Positions 33,552 through 34,256 of a stretch of DNA of 34,256 nt are shown in pieces. Position 1 is the stretch's first letter. Each line of letters starts with the position of its first letter. The notes below the pieces were generated by a model, which saw only the letters and a program-made list of their open reading frames with translations, was not told the DNA's origin and did no database searches. The DNA comes from Alkalihalobacillus bogoriensis ATCC BAA-922 (GTDB lineage Bacteria; Bacillota; Bacilli; Bacillales; Bacillaceae_F): the NCBI RefSeq assembly GCF_000621445.1, contig NZ_KK211283.1, positions 1 through 34,256 on the forward strand, written 5' to 3'. The position numbers and the translations under genes were made by a program.

Positions 33552-33833
33552 ATGGAGATTACAGCAACAGCAAAAGAAACATTACTTGAAATTATGGAAG
33601 AAAAACAAGCAAGCGCAGTTCGCTTTTATTTTGCGGGCATGGGCTGAGGGAGCCCTAAGATTGGACTGGCTCTGGATGAGCCAGAAGAAGATGATATTGT
33701 AGAAGAGATTTCAGGGATTACGGTTGCCATTGATAAGATGATTGAACACGAGGCAAAAACAATAACTCTAGATGTACAAGAACATAACGGACAGCGAGGA
33801 TTTGTGCTATTAGGGACAAATGATTGTTGTTAA
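33552..33833 (+). CDS. HesB/IscA-like selenoprotein (in-frame UGA as selenocysteine)
   Basis: ATG 33552 lies 6 nt after AGGAGGT, which overlaps the arsA stop. The frame runs 31 codons to TGA at 33645-33647 and continues open, with clear homology, to TAA at 33831. If TGA is read through, the product is 93 aa: FYFAGMG, then Sec32, then GSPKIGLALDEPEEDD, then a HesB-type beta domain ending TNDCC. Sec32 sits where A-type Fe-S carriers (IscA/HesB) have their first conserved Cys, and Cys92-Cys93 correspond to the C-terminal Cys pair. HesB-like selenoproteins are an established family with Cys and Sec members. A bacterial SECIS-type hairpin follows the TGA. As the terminal gene of an ars operon it may bind Fe-S or trivalent arsenic/selenium species (inference). 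The alternative is a point-mutated Cys gene. Confidence 0.85.
33645..33684 (+). promoter_or_regulatory. Bacterial SECIS element
   Basis: After the TGA (33645-33647), CTGGCTC (33666-33672) and GAGCCAG (33678-33684) form a perfect 7-bp stem with the loop TGGAT. The loop begins 25 nt after the UGA, within the roughly 16-37 nt described for bacterial SECIS. It has G at the second loop position, as SelB recognition requires. The stem is encoded by CTG GCT CTG GAT GAG CCA, where CTG is unusual beside the TTA-rich neighbours, hinting at selection on RNA structure. Confidence 0.82.
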
Positions 33834-33900
33834 TAAATGAAAGAGTGTGGTTGAGTAAGAGGCGTGGAAAGGCTCCCCCGATAACTACATTTCACCACGG

Positions 33901-33930
33901 GAACTATCGAAACTCGATAGTTCTTTTTTT
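33901..33930 (+). terminator. Terminator of the ars operon
   Basis: GAACTATCGA (33901-33910) and TCGATAGTTC (33914-33923) form a perfect 10-bp stem with a 3-nt loop followed by T7. It lies after the HesB-like gene and so places that gene inside the ars transcript. Confidence 0.9.
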
Positions 33931-34256
33931 GAAAGATAAGAAAAAAATTGGTGTAGCTGTGATGCTTTGAAAGCTAATTCTAGAAAAGCGAAGGCTGCGC
34001 ACCTGCGCGTTTCACCCAAGAAGAGCACTTGGGGTTCACTTTAAAAAGCGGGCAGGGCTCCGGATTTAGCTTGAAAGAAAAGACGCTCTCACGTTTTTCT
34101 TAAGCTTTTTATATTTATTATGAAACGAACACGTTAAACTTCGTTAAATGCAAATTTAGCCGTTGTTATTAATACAGTGGTGAGGGACAAAATAAGGACA
34201 AAACGAGGAGAAAATGAAGCGAAAGTGTCCTTCATAAAGGCGATGAAGGACAAAAC
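33931..34256. other. Intergenic region after the ars operon
   Basis: No gene is supportable here. The region contains the right copy of the ars-flanking repeat (33964-33986) and a hairpin-rich GC patch at about 33988-34060. At its end is a repetitive patch with AGGGACAAAA (34183), AAGGACAAAA (34194) and an inverted repeat GTCCTTCAT/ATGAAGGAC (34227-34235 and 34243-34251, 7-nt loop). The last looks like part of another dispersed repeat running out of the window. Confidence 0.5.
33964..33986 (+). repeat. Right copy of a 23-bp repeat flanking the ars operon
   Basis: GCTTTGAAAGCT, then A, then ATTCTAGAAA lies 34 bp after the ars terminator. It matches 29122-29144 with one difference in the same orientation. 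Confidence 0.65.

Noticed and set aside
33552-33647. Reading the HesB-like gene as a simple pseudogene truncated by a stop codon
   Set aside because: The TGA is at the catalytic/ligand Cys position, the downstream frame is intact to a proper stop, and a SECIS-like hairpin follows at the correct distance. All three are unlikely together in a decaying gene.

Overview
The window looks like a chromosomal stretch from a low-GC Gram-positive bacterium of the Bacillaceae. Support for this is the strong AGGAGG-type ribosome binding sites, frequent TTG starts, an ECF sigma/anti-sigma pair, a GEMM-I riboswitch, a probable Fur-controlled iron transporter and a pI258-type ArsC. The extracellular lipoprotein parts are very acidic, which would fit an alkaliphile or halophile (inference). 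No rRNA, tRNA, CRISPR array or transposase was seen.

Layout. 1-753: non-coding, repeat-rich DNA. 754-2618: a three-gene run (nucleotidyltransferase, Nudix hydrolase, histidine phosphatase). 3093-5457 and 9433-9882: an accessory patch of two interleaved paralogous families (short membrane proteins and about 150-aa exported/anchored proteins), including one copy broken at an AT repeat and one copy with two compensating frameshifts. 5682-9172 (minus strand): two YcxB-like membrane proteins, an anti-sigma-like membrane protein and an ECF sigma factor. 10082-11639: a TetR-type regulator and an alpha/beta hydrolase, each preceded by a copy of the same 24-bp operator. 11979-15612: a TraX-like membrane protein, an unknown membrane protein and two tandem paralogous lipoproteins. 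16074-19660: a ferric-iron ABC transporter (binding lipoprotein, fused permease, ATPase) behind a promoter overlapped by Fur-like boxes. 19858-22120: a c-di-GMP (GEMM-I) riboswitch with its own terminator in front of a chemoreceptor. 22285-28781: a small YpzG-like protein, a membrane protein with a J-like N-terminus, an Xre/membrane-protein pair behind a 58-bp palindrome, a nitroreductase, a MarR/MDR-efflux operon, a TPR protein and a 43-aa lipoprotein.

29177-33930 is a complete arsenic resistance operon, arsR-arsB-arsC-arsD-arsA. Its last gene is easily missed. A HesB/IscA-like protein starts 11 bases after arsA behind a perfect ribosome binding site and is interrupted in frame by a TGA at exactly the position of the conserved HesB cysteine. 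A perfect 7-bp hairpin with a UGGAU loop lies 25 nt after this TGA, which is the geometry of a bacterial SECIS element. I read the gene as a selenoprotein (UGA = selenocysteine), terminal in the ars operon. This is the most interesting feature of the window. The family (HesB-like selenoproteins) is known; its coupling to arsenic detoxification is what deserves attention.

A second theme is repeats. A dispersed element of about 186 bp, built of four 24-bp units in forward-forward-reverse-reverse order with the same spacing, occurs at 15635-15820 and 28884-29068. A shorter sequence of about 23 bp flanks the ars operon as a direct repeat.
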